The notes: generated by a model from the letters alone, not told the origin. A stretch of DNA of 64,000 nucleotides from Amycolatopsis sp. WAC 01376 (GCF_003947415.1 NZ_QHKL01000001.1:930001-994000), one strand, 5' to 3'. Counted from the stretch's first letter, positions 42,788 through 53,103 are shown. Numbers and translations are program-made.

Positions 42788-45634
42788 ATGAACCAGGCGA
42801 GCGAAGGCGCCGACGCGGCCCCTCAGCACCGCTACACCGCGGAGCTGGCAGGCCAGATCGAGCAGCGTTGGCAGGACTACTGGTCCGACCACGGCACCTA
42901 CCACGCACCGAACCCGGTCGGCCCGCTCGCGGACGAGAGCGGAGAGGTCCCGTCGGACAAGCTGTTCGTCCAGGACATGTTCCCGTACCCGTCGGGCGCC
43001 GGCCTGCACGTCGGGCACCCGCTGGGCTTCATCGCGACCGACGTCTTCGCGCGGTACCACCGCATGATCGGCCGCAACGTGCTGCACACGATGGGCTTCG
43101 ACGCGTTCGGCCTGCCCGCCGAGCAGTACGCGGTGCAGACGGGGCAGCACCCGCGCAAGACGACCGAAGAGAACATGGAGACCTACCTGCGCCAGATCCG
43201 GCGCCTGGGCCTTGGTCACGACGAGCGTCGCCGGATCTCGACGATCGATCCGGACTACTACAAGTGGACCCAGTGGATCTTCCTGCAGATCTACAACTCC
43301 TGGTACGACGAGAAGGCGGGCAAGGCCCGGCCGATCGTCGACCTGGAGACCGAGTACGCGCAGGACAAACGCCGTACGCCCGACGGCCGCAACTGGTGCG
43401 AGCTGACCCGCGCCGAACAGCTGAAGATCATCGACTCGCATCGCCTGGTCTACCTGTCCGAGGCGCCGGTGAACTGGTGCCCCGGCCTGGGCACGGTGCT
43501 GTCGAACGAAGAGGTCACCTCCGACGGCCGCAGCGAACGCGGCAACTTCCCGGTGTTCCGCCGCAACCTGCGTCAGTGGATGATGCGCATCACCTCCTAC
43601 GCCGACCGCCTGGTCGACGACCTGGACCTGCTGGACTGGCCCGAGAAGGTCAAGTCCATGCAGCGCAACTGGATCGGCCGCTCGCACGGTGCGCGCGTGT
43701 CGTTCGAGGCCGGCGAGCAGAAGATCGAGGTCTTCACCACCCGCCCCGACACCCTGTTCGGCGCCACGTATCTGGTGGTCGCGCCCGAGCATCCGCTGGT
43801 CGACGAACTGACCGCCGCCACCTGGCCGGAAGGTGTCGACGCCCGCTGGACCGGTGACGCGGCGACGCCCGCCGAAGCGATCGCCGCCTACCGTGCGGCG
43901 GCGGCGCGGAAGTCCGAATTGGACCGTCAGGAGAACAAGGAGAAGACCGGCGTCTTCACCGGCTCCTACGCGGTGAACCCGGCCGACGGCAAGGAGATCC
44001 CGGTCTTCGTCGCCGACTACGTCCTGATGGGTTACGGCACCGGCGCGATCATGGCCGTCCCCGGCCAGGACACCCGCGACTGGGAGTTCGCCGAGAAGTT
44101 CGGCCTGGAGATCATCCGGACCGTCCAGCCGACGGAAGGCTTCGGCGAGCTGGCGTTCACCGGCGACGGGCCCGCGATCAACTCGGGCTTCCTGGACGGC
44201 ATGGGCGTCGACGAGGCCAAGAAGACGATGATCGGCTGGCTGGAGGAGCACGAGCACGGTCGCGGCACCGTCCAGTACAAGCTGCGCGACTGGCTGTTCT
44301 CGCGCCAGCGTTACTGGGGCGAGCCGTTCCCGGTCGTCTACGACGAGGACGGCCAGGCCCACCCGCTGCCGGACAGCATGCTGCCGGTCGAACTGCCCGA
44401 GGTCGCCGACTACTCGCCGGTGACCTTCGACCCGGAGGACAGGGACAGCACGCCGTCCTCGCCGCTGGCGCGCGCCACCGAATGGGTCGAGGTCGAGCTC
44501 GACCTGGGCGACGGCAAGAAGACCTACCGCCGCGACATCAACACCATGCCGAACTGGGCGGGCTCCTGCTGGTACCAGCTGCGGTACCTGGACCCGACCA
44601 ACCCGGACGTGTTCGTCGCGCCGGAGAACGAGTCCTACTGGGTCGGCCCGCGTCCCGCCGAACACGGCGTCGACGACCCCGGCGGCACGGACCTGTACGT
44701 CGGCGGTGTCGAGCACGCGGTGCTGCACCTGCTGTACTCGCGGTTCTGGCACAAGGTGCTGTTCGACCTGGGCCACGTGTCGTCCCAGGAGCCGTACCGG
44801 AAGCTGTTCAACCAGGGCTATGTCCAGGCGTACGCCTACACGGACGCACGCGGCGTCTACGTCCAGGCCGACCAGGTCGAGGAGCGGGACGGCAAGTTCT
44901 TCTTCGGCGACGAAGAGGTCAAGCAGGAATACGGCAAGATGGGCAAGAGCCTGAAGAATGTCGTGACGCCTGACCAGATGTCCGCCGACTACGGCGCCGA
45001 CACCTTCCGCTTCTACGAGATGTCGATGGGCCCGCTGGACGTGTCGAGGCCGTGGGCGACCAAGGACGTCGTTGGCGCGCAACGGTTCCTGCAGCGGCTG
45101 TGGCGCCTGGTCGTCAACGAGGAGACCGGCGAACTGCGGGTGTCCAATGTGGACGCGACGGACGAGGATCGCAAGCAGCTGCACAAGACGGTCGCCGGGG
45201 TCCGCGAGGACTACGCGGAGATGCGGTTCAACACGGCCGGCGCGAAGCTGATCGAGCTGAACAACCACGTCACCAAGACCTACGGTTCGGCCGAGGCCAC
45301 GCCGCGGGAACTGGTGGAGCCGCTGGTGCTGATGCTGGCGCCGCTGGCCCCGCATCTGGCCGAGGAGCTGTGGAAGCGGCTGGGCCACGCGGATTCCCTG
45401 GTGCACGGGCCGTTCCCGGTCGTCGACGAGAAGTACCTGGTCGAGGACACCGTGGAGTACCCGATCCAGGTCAACGGCAAGGTGCGCTCGCGCGTCACCG
45501 TGCCCGCCGACGCGGGCAAGGACGCAGTGCAGGCGGCCGCGCTGGCCGACGAGAAGGTCGCCGCACTGGTCGGCGACGGCACGCCGCGCAAGGTGATCGT
45601 CGTCCCGGGACGGCTGGTCAACATCGTGCTGTAG
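42788..45634 (+). CDS. leuS: Leucyl-tRNA synthetase
   Basis: A 948-aa class I synthetase. The HIGH motif appears as GLHVGHPLG near residue 75 and the KMSKS loop as KMGKSLKN near residue 718. The editing (CP1) domain lies between and includes [20 protein letters not shown] and [13 protein letters not shown]. It attaches Leu to tRNA-Leu and edits mischarged products. Start ATG 42788 has GGAGG nine bases upstream. The leader carries an attenuator with a Leu-rich peptide. Confidence 0.98.
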   Translation: MNQASEGADAAPQHRYTAELAGQIEQRWQDYWSDHGTYHAPNPVGPLADESGEVPSDKLFVQDMFPYPSGAGLHVGHPLGFIATDVFARYHRMIGRNVLHTMGFDAFGLPAEQYAVQTGQHPRKTTEENMETYLRQIRRLGLGHDERRRISTIDPDYYKWTQWIFLQIYNSWYDEKAGKARPIVDLETEYAQDKRRTPDGRNWCELTRAEQLKIIDSHRLVYLSEAPVNWCPGLGTVLSNEEVTSDGRSERGNFPVFRRNLRQWMMRITSYADRLVDDLDLLDWPEKVKSMQRNWIGRSHGARVSFEAGEQKIEVFTTRPDTLFGATYLVVAPEHPLVDELTAATWPEGVDARWTGDAATPAEAIAAYRAAAARKSELDRQENKEKTGVFTGSYAVNPADGKEIPVFVADYVLMGYGTGAIMAVPGQDTRDWEFAEKFGLEIIRTVQPTEGFGELAFTGDGPAINSGFLDGMGVDEAKKTMIGWLEEHEHGRGTVQYKLRDWLFSRQRYWGEPFPVVYDEDGQAHPLPDSMLPVELPEVADYSPVTFDPEDRDSTPSSPLARATEWVEVELDLGDGKKTYRRDINTMPNWAGSCWYQLRYLDPTNPDVFVAPENESYWVGPRPAEHGVDDPGGTDLYVGGVEHAVLHLLYSRFWHKVLFDLGHVSSQEPYRKLFNQGYVQAYAYTDARGVYVQADQVEERDGKFFFGDEEVKQEYGKMGKSLKNVVTPDQMSADYGADTFRFYEMSMGPLDVSRPWATKDVVGAQRFLQRLWRLVVNEETGELRVSNVDATDEDRKQLHKTVAGVREDYAEMRFNTAGAKLIELNNHVTKTYGSAEATPRELVEPLVLMLAPLAPHLAEELWKRLGHADSLVHGPFPVVDEKYLVEDTVEYPIQVNGKVRSRVTVPADAGKDAVQAAALADEKVAALVGDGTPRKVIVVPGRLVNIVL

Positions 45635-45723
45635 CGCCGTGGCGGAAAGACGCCAGCGTCGAGGGTCGTGAGGCGATTCGATGGAGTTGTTCAAGGACAA
45701 CGAAATCGAACGGAGAACACCCC

Positions 45724-46461
45724 ATGACCCTCGACGGCAAGGTGGCTTTGGTGACCGGCGGCAGCCGCGGGATCGGTGCCGCCACGGCGATCCGGCTCGC
45801 CGAAGACGGCGCCGACGTCGCACTCACCTATCAGCACAACGCCGCGCTCGCGGCCGGTGTCGTGGACGAGATCAAGGCACTCGGCCGCCGTGCGCTGGCG
45901 ATCCAGGCCGACAGCGCCGACGCCGCGGCTATGGTTTCCGCGGTCGACACGACGGTCGCCGAGTTCGGCAGGCTCGACGTGCTGGTCAACAACGCGGGCG
46001 TCGGCTTCGTCGGCCCGCTCGACCAGACGAGCCTGGAGGACATCGACCGCGTGCTCGCGGTCAACGTCCGCGGTGTCTACGTGGCCACGCAGGCCGCGGC
46101 CCGGCACCTCGGCGACGGCGGGCGTGTGGTCACCATCGGCAGCTGCGTCTCGGATCGCGTTCCCGGCCCCGGGATGTCGCTGTACGCGGTGAGCAAGACC
46201 GCGCTGCTGGGCATGACCAAGGGCCTCGCCAGGGAACTCGGGCCGCGTGGCATCACCGTGAACATCGTCCACCCCGGCCCGACCGACACCGACATGAACC
46301 CGGCCGACGGCCCGTACGCCGCCGACCAGCGGAGCCTGACGGCGTTCGACCGCTACGGTTCGCCGTCGGAGGTCGCCGCCACCGTGTCGTTCCTGGCCAG
46401 GCCGGAAAGCAAGTACGTGACCGCGGCGACCGTCTCGGTCGACGGCGGGCACGCGGCGTAG
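45724..46461 (+). CDS. SDR-family oxidoreductase
   Basis: A 245-aa classical short-chain dehydrogenase: TGGSRGIG cofactor motif at residues 11-18, NNAG, and the Ser-Tyr-Lys triad in GSCVSD and YAVSK. It ends in VSVDGGHAA, as in 3-oxoacyl-reductase-like members. Substrate unknown. ATG 45724 has GGAG upstream. It converges with a TetR regulator whose stop is 2 bases away. Confidence 0.92.
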   Translation: MTLDGKVALVTGGSRGIGAATAIRLAEDGADVALTYQHNAALAAGVVDEIKALGRRALAIQADSADAAAMVSAVDTTVAEFGRLDVLVNNAGVGFVGPLDQTSLEDIDRVLAVNVRGVYVATQAAARHLGDGGRVVTIGSCVSDRVPGPGMSLYAVSKTALLGMTKGLARELGPRGITVNIVHPGPTDTDMNPADGPYAADQRSLTAFDRYGSPSEVAATVSFLARPESKYVTAATVSVDGGHAA

Positions 46462-46462
46462 C

Positions 46463-47182
46463 TCACTCGGCGGTGAGGCCGATCTCGCGCGCGAGATCGG
46501 CCAGCATCGCGTCGAAGAGGACGTCCGGTTTCGAGAACGGGATCGGATAGTTGCCGAAGACCTCGAGCGTGACGTGCCCGTAGAGCCGGGCCCAGAACTG
46601 GATCATCAGGTACGTCACGCCGAGGTCGAGCTTCTCCAGCGGGAACGTCGCACCGGACTCCTTCAGCACGGCGAGCAGTTCCTCTTGGAAGGACGTGAGA
46701 TCGTCGCGCAGCTCGACGGGAACCACGTCGTTCGACGGCGTCACCAAGTCGTGCATCGCGAGCACCCGGCCCGCCGCCGCGAGGAAGATCCGCCCGAACG
46801 GCTCGTCCAGTCTGCTCAACGTGTCATCGCCAGAAGGCGACGCGAAGACCAGCGTGAACTCCTTGGTGTGCGCGAGCGCCCAGCGCCGGAATCCCTTGCA
46901 GATGGCGAAAAGCTGCAGCGCGCCCTCGTCCGGCAGCTGCGCGATGTCCTCGGCGAGCCCGGCCGCGAGGTCCGCGACGACGTCCGCACGCAGGTGCTCG
47001 ACCAGATCGTCCCGGGAGCCGTAGTAGCGGTACAACGCCGGCGCCGTGATGCCGAGCTCGCGTGCGATCGCCCGCAGGGTCACGGCCTCCGGCCCCTGCT
47101 CGACCAGGAGCGCCCGCGCCGTCCGGCGGATGTCCTGATCGGTCGCGGCGCGCTCGCGACCCCTGCGGCCGGTGTTGGTCAT
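46463..47182 (-). CDS. TetR/AcrR-family transcriptional regulator
   Basis: A 239-aa regulator. The N-terminal HTH (residues about 14-60) reads IRRTARALLVEQG, VTLRAIARELGITAPALYRY and YGSRDDL. The C-terminal ligand-binding domain is of the TetR_C_33-like type (FTLVFASPSGDD). Convergent with the SDR gene. The target is not clear; the gap before the divergent lipoprotein gene (47183-47279) is a possible operator location. Confidence 0.9.
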   Translation of the reverse strand: MTNTGRRGRERAATDQDIRRTARALLVEQGPEAVTLRAIARELGITAPALYRYYGSRDDLVEHLRADVVADLAAGLAEDIAQLPDEGALQLFAICKGFRRWALAHTKEFTLVFASPSGDDTLSRLDEPFGRIFLAAAGRVLAMHDLVTPSNDVVPVELRDDLTSFQEELLAVLKESGATFPLEKLDLGVTYLMIQFWARLYGHVTLEVFGNYPIPFSKPDVLFDAMLADLAREIGLTAE

Positions 47183-47279
47183 TCGCGCATTCTAGGTGGT
47201 CAGTGCGGGGATGGAGCCGCATGGCCTCACGCTGTCGCGGGCTGGCTTCCGCTTCCGCAACTCGTAGCGTTCCACCTTG

Positions 47280-48377
47280 ATGAGACGCCTACTTCCGCTG
47301 ATCGTGCCCGCCTTGCTCTGCGCCGCCTGCGTTCCCCGGTCCAGCCCCGCGGATGTCGCCGCGCCTCCGCCGCCACAACGCTTCATCCTGAAGGAGACCC
47401 CCAGCACCGAACCGGCGGCCACCTTCCAGGGGACGCCGGTGCACAACGCGTGCGCGATCCTCACGTCCGATGTGCTGGCGGCCGCGGGACTGGCCTTGAA
47501 GGACGGCTTCCTCCAGGGCGGCGACCGCCTGAGCACCACCGACGGAGACCGCCCCGACCTCGCCGGAAAGGGCCTGTGGGCGAGTACCTGCGGCGGCAGC
47601 GTCACCATGTCCGGCGCGCCGAACCTGACCGATGTCAGCGTGAGCCTGCACGTCCTGCACTCGCGCTTTTCGCAACGGATGGACTGGCGGGACGCCGTAC
47701 TGGAGGTCGACGTCCGGCAAGTGTCCGAGAGCTCGCCAGAAGACGTCAGTATGAGCATCCAGACCGACTACAACATCCTGGAGCTCGGCATCAGCGGCTT
47801 CACCAAGCTCCCCGACCCCGAAGCCACTTTGACCTCGCTGCTCGACGGCGTCCGCCGGAACGTCGCCCAAGGACCGCGGTCCATGCCCGTACACAGCTAC
47901 CCCGCGCCGTACGACCTCGTCGCCGACCCTTGCGCCGCCTTCCCGGCGGAGGTCTTCACCACGATCACCGCACGGCCGACCGATGGCCTGCAACGGGATC
48001 TGTTCAGCCTCAGCGAAACCCCCGGCTCGAAATACAACAGTGTCCAGATGCGCTGCGATCGCTCCGGCCAGGTCGCCCTTTCGGAGGGAATCGCACCGAA
48101 CGTCACCGTCAGCCAGACCGTGCTGTCCGTGCCGGACCTCGCCGTTGCCGCTGTTCGCGAGCAGTGCGACTTCAGCCGGGGCGAGCCGCTGTCTCGGCCG
48201 ATCGGAGAGGCCAGTTGCGCTCTTCCCGGCACCGATGGCGGCCAGGTCCTCTTCCGGAGCGGTCGGTCGGAGGTGCGGGTCAGCCTCATCGCCGCCAAAA
48301 CCGATCCGGCGACGACTCGCGACAACCTGCTCAAGGGCGCCGAGGCCGTCTATGCCCGGCTTACGCCCTCCCCTTGA
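47280..48377 (+). CDS. Lipoprotein with two DUF3558-like halves
   Basis: A 365-aa lipoprotein: signal peptide MRRLLPLIVPALLCAAC with lipobox LCAAC. Two similar parts follow, each opening with a Cys-containing helix (NACAILTSDVLAAAG, and DPCAAFPAEVF) and each with later paired Cys (STCGGSV, MRCDRSG). These resemble the DUF3558 lipoprotein family, of which a single-domain member is encoded convergently next door. Role unknown. The frame has a TTG one codon earlier. Confidence 0.8.
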   Translation: MRRLLPLIVPALLCAACVPRSSPADVAAPPPPQRFILKETPSTEPAATFQGTPVHNACAILTSDVLAAAGLALKDGFLQGGDRLSTTDGDRPDLAGKGLWASTCGGSVTMSGAPNLTDVSVSLHVLHSRFSQRMDWRDAVLEVDVRQVSESSPEDVSMSIQTDYNILELGISGFTKLPDPEATLTSLLDGVRRNVAQGPRSMPVHSYPAPYDLVADPCAAFPAEVFTTITARPTDGLQRDLFSLSETPGSKYNSVQMRCDRSGQVALSEGIAPNVTVSQTVLSVPDLAVAAVREQCDFSRGEPLSRPIGEASCALPGTDGGQVLFRSGRSEVRVSLIAAKTDPATTRDNLLKGAEAVYARLTPSP

Positions 48378-49002
48378 GGTTCTTCAGGACTTCAGCCGCA
48401 ACGCTGCGTCCTGCAATGCAGGAGTCCTTTCCCTCGCGGTAGGCATTGTCACCAAGGCCTAGTGAAACCGAATAGGCAAGCTGATCTGATACGCCCACCA
48501 CGACTACGCAGAACTTCTTGTCGTCCTTTGCGACGCCGACGTTGTTGGCATAGCCGATCGCCGGGTAACCGTCGATCGGGTCAAGTTCGAGCCAACGGGC
48601 TGTTTTTGGTTTTACGCTCTGGTAGGGGAGGCTGATTCCTTGGTCGGACTTGGTTTGGTAGCTGACGGAGAATCCTGCGCCGCTGCCGGATGCGGCGTGC
48701 CAGTTGCAGGCGGTTCCGAGTGCGTCGGTCTTGGGATTACCAGGGCTTGGTTCGCCGAGGAAGGTTTCGAGTTGCTGGGCGGTAAGGGCGCTGTCGCAGG
48801 GGCTTCCGTCGAGCACTTTGGCTGGTAGTGGGTTCTGTACGGCGGGTGCACCGCTGTTCGGGACACCCGCCGCACTTGACGATGCGGCAGGTGTGCCCGG
48901 TGTCGGGGTACCAGGAGTAGTGCGGCCGCCATCGCAGGCCGACAGGAGCAGGGTGCCGGTGGCCACCAAGGCGAAGGCGGCCAGTTGGTGTCGTGAGCTC
49001 AC
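48361..49002 (-). CDS. DUF3558-family lipoprotein, end of a T7SS accessory operon
   Basis: A 213-aa lipoprotein with lipobox LLLSAC (Cys at about residue 23), a low-complexity Thr/Pro/Ser spacer, and the family features SPCDSALTAQQLETFLG, ACNWHAAS and FCVVVVGVSDQ. Its start overlaps the stop of the 132-aa gene upstream (ATGA 48999-49002). Its 3' end overlaps the convergent lipoprotein gene by 17 bases. Parts of this gene are visibly lower in GC than the surroundings. Confidence 0.85.
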   Translation of the reverse strand: MSSRHQLAAFALVATGTLLLSACDGGRTTPGTPTPGTPAASSSAAGVPNSGAPAVQNPLPAKVLDGSPCDSALTAQQLETFLGEPSPGNPKTDALGTACNWHAASGSGAGFSVSYQTKSDQGISLPYQSVKPKTARWLELDPIDGYPAIGYANNVGVAKDDKKFCVVVVGVSDQLAYSVSLGLGDNAYREGKDSCIAGRSVAAEVLKNLKGRA

Positions 49003-49397
49003 TCGATTGTCCCGCTTTTCTTGGTCGCGTCGGCTGCTTGCCGGTCGGCTTCCTCGGTCAGTCCCAATGCCTTTTTCAGCCGGAGGATCAGCTCCGTATA
49101 ATACTTGTCCTGGAATCTTAAATGTCCTTCGTAGAATCGACCGGTTTCGTTGATGCCATTCTTGCCCGCCACCGCCTGCCTGCTTGCCGGCTCATTTCCT
49201 GGTGGCACGACCTGAGATAGCTTGGATGAATCGTAAAACTGATCGCGGATGAAGTTGCGCTGGTCCTGGCACTTCTTGAGCAGGGCCCGCATCTCGTCAC
49301 CGCTCATGCTGAAGCCCTGACCACCGGCCGGCGCCGCTCCACCGCCGACGACGTCGTCACTGTTCTGGAACCAGACATCTCCGAAGAACGAAGTCAT
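48999..49397 (-). CDS. Small T7SS-associated helical protein (132 aa)
   Basis: A 132-aa protein with a short Gly/Ala-rich lead (MTSFFGDVWFQNSDDVV) and two long helices (RALLKKCQDQRNFIRDQF, KYYTELILRLKKALGLT). No signal peptide. Size and position after the EspG gene suggest a PE/Esx-like partner, but the WXG or YxxxD motifs are not clear. Coupled to its neighbours by start/stop overlaps. Base composition is lower in GC at 49080-49140. Confidence 0.65.
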   Translation of the reverse strand: MTSFFGDVWFQNSDDVVGGGAAPAGGQGFSMSGDEMRALLKKCQDQRNFIRDQFYDSSKLSQVVPPGNEPASRQAVAGKNGINETGRFYEGHLRFQDKYYTELILRLKKALGLTEEADRQAADATKKSGTIE

Positions 49398-49410
49398 CGA
49401 GATCTCCCCC

Positions 49411-50172
49411 TTACTTCAGTCCGTGCAGGGTCGCGTAGAGGACGTCGACCAGGACATCCCTGCTCCCCGGTTCGAAGCTGACCAGCGGTTCGCCGTCCTC
49501 GCCCGGCAGCACGTAGGTGAGGACGCGTCCGGCGCGGGCGGTGTCGACGACGGTGAGCGGAGTGCTCCTGGTGCCGTTGTTGACCGCGTAGAGCTGGTGC
49601 ACCCCGGTGCGTTTCGCCGCCATCAGTTCCCGCGCCGAGGGCAGCGGGTCGTAGGCGGGCTCCTCGGTCGGGTCCTCGAGGTCGTAGGAATCCTCGTAGA
49701 CCGGCCGGCCGGAGAAGCGCGTTTTCGGGATCTTGACCGGATTGATCCGGGCCGGTGCGACCGGGGGCAACATGTCGACCAAGGATTCGGCGCCGTAGCC
49801 GGGGTCGATGACGTCGATGCGGATCTTCTCGTCCTGGCGGATCACCCGGACCGCGTCCGGGCCGGACGCCGACACGAGGATGTTCCCGGTCTCGTCCGAC
49901 TCGATGTCGCCGAGCCAGGCGGTGAACCGCAGCGGGCCGGTGGCCAGCACCCGGAGGAGGTCGCGGAACTCCCTGGTCAGGGTGCCTCCGGAGGCCAGCT
50001 TCAGCTCGGTGAGGGTGTCGAGCACCGCGTCGTCGAGCTTCTTCTTGGTGTCTTCGGCGAGCCACAGGTGGTCCGGGCCGAGCGCCGCGGGCGGAGTGCC
50101 GTGGCGCTCCCATTCCCACGCGGTGAGCAGGACGGCCTTCGGCAGGTACAGAGGTGCTTCGAACACGGTCAA
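49411..50172 (-). CDS. EspG-family T7SS chaperone
   Basis: A 253-aa protein related to EspG, the cytoplasmic chaperone of PPE-type T7SS substrates: starts TVFEAPLYLPKAVLLTAWEW and continues with TELKLASGGTLTREFRDLLR and RHGTPPAALGPDHLWL. It overlaps the PPE-like gene by 4 bases (GTGA), so it is most likely the dedicated chaperone for that product. It is followed by the small helical gene after 13 bases. Confidence 0.82.
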   Translation of the reverse strand: MTVFEAPLYLPKAVLLTAWEWERHGTPPAALGPDHLWLAEDTKKKLDDAVLDTLTELKLASGGTLTREFRDLLRVLATGPLRFTAWLGDIESDETGNILVSASGPDAVRVIRQDEKIRIDVIDPGYGAESLVDMLPPVAPARINPVKIPKTRFSGRPVYEDSYDLEDPTEEPAYDPLPSARELMAAKRTGVHQLYAVNNGTRSTPLTVVDTARAGRVLTYVLPGEDGEPLVSFEPGSRDVLVDVLYATLHGLK

Positions 50173-51548
50173 AGCCCGATCACCGGCGGGACCGGCTTCG
50201 TGTCAGTGCCGCCGAAGACGCTCTCGGGGTCGGCTTCCTGCAGGTACGAGGCACGCTGGTGCTCCTCGTCCTCGCCGCCCTTGCCCTTGCCTGCACCGGC
50301 GCCCATCGGACCCATCCCGGGTGCGCCGGGCCTGCCCGCGCCCCCGGCGGGGCCACCGGGCATCCCGGGGCGCGCCACCTGGCCGGGCTGACCGGGAGCC
50401 ATCGCCCCGCTGCCGCGACCGGCTCCGGGCGTGGCGCCACTGCCCGGACCACCGGACGAACCCGAGCCGGGTCCGAAACCGCCGCTGCCGCTGCCAGGAC
50501 CGAATCCCGGTCCGAAACCGACTCCGCCGCCACCACCTGGGCCGAAGTTGGTGCCACCACCGGTGCCGGGGCCGAAGGACGGCGGCTGGTAACCCGGATA
50601 CGACGAAGGCTGCGGAGGCGTGTAGCCGGCCGCGCGCGTGCCGTCGTCGTACTGACCTGGGCGGAAGCCCGGATCGGAAGGCTGGTGAGGCCGGGGAGGT
50701 TCATACGGCCGGGGGCTCGGGGTTTCGTGGCCGGGTGGTGGTCCCGTCGGTAGTGGTGGCTGCACCCCGCCCGGCGGCGGCCGGTACCCGCCGTCGCCGG
50801 GGTCCGAGCGCCCGTCGAAGCCCCGCACCTTGCCGTCGTCACCAGGGCCGGGACCGGGGCGGCTGTCGTCGATCTTGAAATCGCCGCCGTCGAACGCGCC
50901 GAGCTGCCCGTAGTCGATCGTCCGGCCCGCGGTGTTCGAGCTCGACTGGTCGTTATAGGCGTTGTAGCGGTCGAGGTTCGCTTGCGCCTTCTGGTTGTAC
51001 TGGTTGACCTTGTCTTCGGTGTCGGTGTCCCACGGTGTCGCGTCGTCGTAGGTGCCCGTTGTCGGCGGGTCCGCGGCGACTTCGCGGTCCAGCGAGTTCT
51101 TCAGCGACACGAACTGATCCAGCTGCGTCTGCGTCAACCCCGAATTGCGCTCAAGGCTCGATGAGGCGGAAGTGGACGAGTCGGCGAGTGGCTGAAGCTT
51201 CGCCCGTGCCGCGTCCGCCGCGCCACCGGTCCAGGCGGATTCCAACGCCGTCATCACGCCGCGGGTCCCGTCATGCAGCTGGGTCTGGTTCCGCGCTTGC
51301 TCACCACCGACCCTGCGCGCCTCTTCCAACGAGCCCGTGCCAGGGCCGCTCAGGACGGCTTCGAGCAGTTGCTTGGGCGTCATCCCGCTCTGATTGACCG
51401 CTCCGGGGCCGTCGCTCACATTCGACCCGACGATTCCGCCGACGATCGCACCGACCGGCCCGCCCACGACGAAACCGGCCGCCGCACCGGCGCCGGTCTT
51501 GCCGAGCAGCCCCGCGGCCGCCTCCCATACGTCCCCGAACAAACCCAT
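50169..51548 (-). CDS. PPE/EspB-like T7SS substrate with Gly/Pro-rich tail
   Basis: A 459-aa protein. After a Gly-rich hydrophobic part (AAAGFVVGGPVGAIVGGIVG) there is a helical domain with ALESAWTGGAADAARAKLQP, a WTG motif of the WXG/PPE type, and LTQTQLDQFVSLKNSLDREV. From about residue 250 the chain is Pro/Gly-rich and of low complexity to the end. Start ATG 51548 has a GGGGAGGG ribosome site; 16 more codons are open upstream. It heads an operon with EspG, a small protein and a DUF3558 lipoprotein. Confidence 0.8.
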   Translation of the reverse strand: MGLFGDVWEAAAGLLGKTGAGAAAGFVVGGPVGAIVGGIVGSNVSDGPGAVNQSGMTPKQLLEAVLSGPGTGSLEEARRVGGEQARNQTQLHDGTRGVMTALESAWTGGAADAARAKLQPLADSSTSASSSLERNSGLTQTQLDQFVSLKNSLDREVAADPPTTGTYDDATPWDTDTEDKVNQYNQKAQANLDRYNAYNDQSSSNTAGRTIDYGQLGAFDGGDFKIDDSRPGPGPGDDGKVRGFDGRSDPGDGGYRPPPGGVQPPLPTGPPPGHETPSPRPYEPPRPHQPSDPGFRPGQYDDGTRAAGYTPPQPSSYPGYQPPSFGPGTGGGTNFGPGGGGGVGFGPGFGPGSGSGGFGPGSGSSGGPGSGATPGAGRGSGAMAPGQPGQVARPGMPGGPAGGAGRPGAPGMGPMGAGAGKGKGGEDEEHQRASYLQEADPESVFGGTDTKPVPPVIGL

Positions 51549-51626
51549 CGAAGCCCTCCCCGGCCCAATCGGTCGATGTATTGCGCTCACGCACAATACC
51601 GCGCCGATTACACCAGGTGGGCGGAT

Positions 51627-51998
51627 TCAACCCAGAAGGCGAGCTTGCAGCCGGGTGATCGGCCGGAGCGCCAGGAAGATCGGGACGGCCATTCCGAGCG
51701 CGACGAAGAAATGCACGATCCAAGCCCCCACCAGCGTCGGCCCGCCCCACGTGCCCTCCGGGTCGCTCCCGGTCCAGAAGAGCCCGTAGGTCGCGATGCG
51801 CCCGACAAGATAGAAGAGCAGCAAAGCGAGCAAGAACGCGATCACACTCGGACCGAAGGCCACCAAGAATCGCGGCCGTGCCCCGCTTCCCTGCCCGATC
51901 CAGCGCCGCGTGAGTCCACGCTGGACCTTCGCCCCACCGAAGTAGCCCGGAAGAACGAGAAGCGCGTAGACCGCGCGTTTCCAGTCCGAAATCGTCAT
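51627..51998 (-). CDS. Small membrane protein (123 aa)
   Basis: Starts MTISDWKRAVYALLVLPGYF and carries three hydrophobic segments (VIAFLLALLLFYLVGRIATY and VGAWIVHFFVALGMAVPIFL are the clearest). No family recognised. The frame is open upstream to 52148, but that part would run across the promoter area of the YbaB-like gene, so ATG 51998 is preferred. Confidence 0.65.
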   Translation of the reverse strand: MTISDWKRAVYALLVLPGYFGGAKVQRGLTRRWIGQGSGARPRFLVAFGPSVIAFLLALLLFYLVGRIATYGLFWTGSDPEGTWGGPTLVGAWIVHFFVALGMAVPIFLALRPITRLQARLLG

Positions 51999-52189
51999 AT
52001 CCGGCACGCTATGGGCTCCTGACCTGCGCGGACACCGGGCTGACCGCCGACCCCAGGTAGGGAAAACCGGGGATCCCTGTGGTGATCCACACGACCGGGG
52101 CGTGGATGCGCGCGAAACGTTCCCCGCCGTCAGACGGGTATGCAACACTCGGTCGCCGAATGGCTACGACGTGAACAGGGGAGGTTCGC

Positions 52190-52738
52190 GTGTCGAACCC
52201 TGAGCAGCTCTTCGCTGATTTCGAGGCCAAGCTGGCCGACGCCCAGCGCAAGGCGAATCAGATGCGCACCGAGATCGAAGGCGTCTCGGTGTCCGAACGC
52301 AGCAAGGACGGCCAGATCTCGGTCAAGGTCAACCACGCGGGAAACCTCGTGGGCCTGGAGATCGGCCCGTCCGTGCGGGACAACCCGGCGCTCGCGCAGG
52401 AGATCCTCCGCGTCGTCCAGAGCGCACAGAGCAAACTCGCGAGCGCGATGCAGGCCGGCGTTCCGTCCATCGCGGGCACCGAGACGATGAACGAGCTGGT
52501 CAACCAGCTGGAGAGCGAGTACCCGGAACCCGAGCCGACGGGCTACGTCGAGGGCGGTCACCAAACGGCAGACGAGGACGCCCGCTTCGTCGCCGAAGAC
52601 GAACTCGACGCGCCTCCACCCCCTCCGGCCCCGAAGCCGCCCGCCCCTCCGGCCACACCCGCGCCACCGCGCGCCGCGCGCCGGCCGCAGACGGACCACG
52701 AGGACGACTACTTCACCGGCGGCGACTTCCTGCGCTGA
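52190..52738 (+). CDS. YbaB/EbfC-family protein
   Basis: A 182-aa protein of the same type as the one heading the toxin operon: helical start SNPEQLFADFEAKLADAQRK, beta region GQISVKVNHAGNLVGLEIGP, and a long proline-rich tail (PPPPPAPKPPAPPATPAPP). Start GTG 52190 has AGGGGAGG upstream. It opens a second plus-strand T7SS substrate operon. Confidence 0.85.
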   Translation: MSNPEQLFADFEAKLADAQRKANQMRTEIEGVSVSERSKDGQISVKVNHAGNLVGLEIGPSVRDNPALAQEILRVVQSAQSKLASAMQAGVPSIAGTETMNELVNQLESEYPEPEPTGYVEGGHQTADEDARFVAEDELDAPPPPPAPKPPAPPATPAPPRAARRPQTDHEDDYFTGGDFLR

Positions 52739-52761
52739 GCGGGTTCTTGAGGGAGGGGATC

Positions 52762-53103
52762 ATGGGACAGCCACAGGGTGATCAGGGCTTCAACGTAAAC
52801 CCGGATCAGATCGACGAACACGCCAAGCAGGTCGCGACGACTCTCGAAACCATCCAAACGGCTTTGGCGGCTGATCAGCAAAGCCGGATCCAGGCCGGTG
52901 ACTTCGGTTTGATCGGTCAGCTTGTAGCTCTTGACGTCTGGTGCGGCAGCACCGCTGACAAGGCGGCAGAAGCGCTTAAGAGCGCTGTCGAAGCGGGTGA
53001 GCACCACGTGGCGACAGTGCGCAAGTGGGCACAGGCGCGTCGGGTGGACGAGGAGTCGGCGACCGAGCTGATCAACCGTTCAGGGCAGGTGCGCCATGGT
53101 TGA
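52762..53103 (+). CDS. EspC-family-like small protein
   Basis: A 113-aa protein with the EspC (ESX-excreted factor) pattern: VNPDQIDEHAKQVATTLE at the start, AGDFGLIGQLVALDVWCG in the middle and a long C-terminal helix. Start ATG 52762 follows GGGAGGGG. Its last 8 bases overlap the start of the next gene. Likely partner of the following WXG-like protein. Confidence 0.8.
   Translation: MGQPQGDQGFNVNPDQIDEHAKQVATTLETIQTALAADQQSRIQAGDFGLIGQLVALDVWCGSTADKAAEALKSAVEAGEHHVATVRKWAQARRVDEESATELINRSGQVRHG

Noticed and set aside
42626..45823. 1065-codon minus-strand frame opposite leuS
   Set aside because: Entirely antisense to an intact, motif-complete leucyl-tRNA synthetase.
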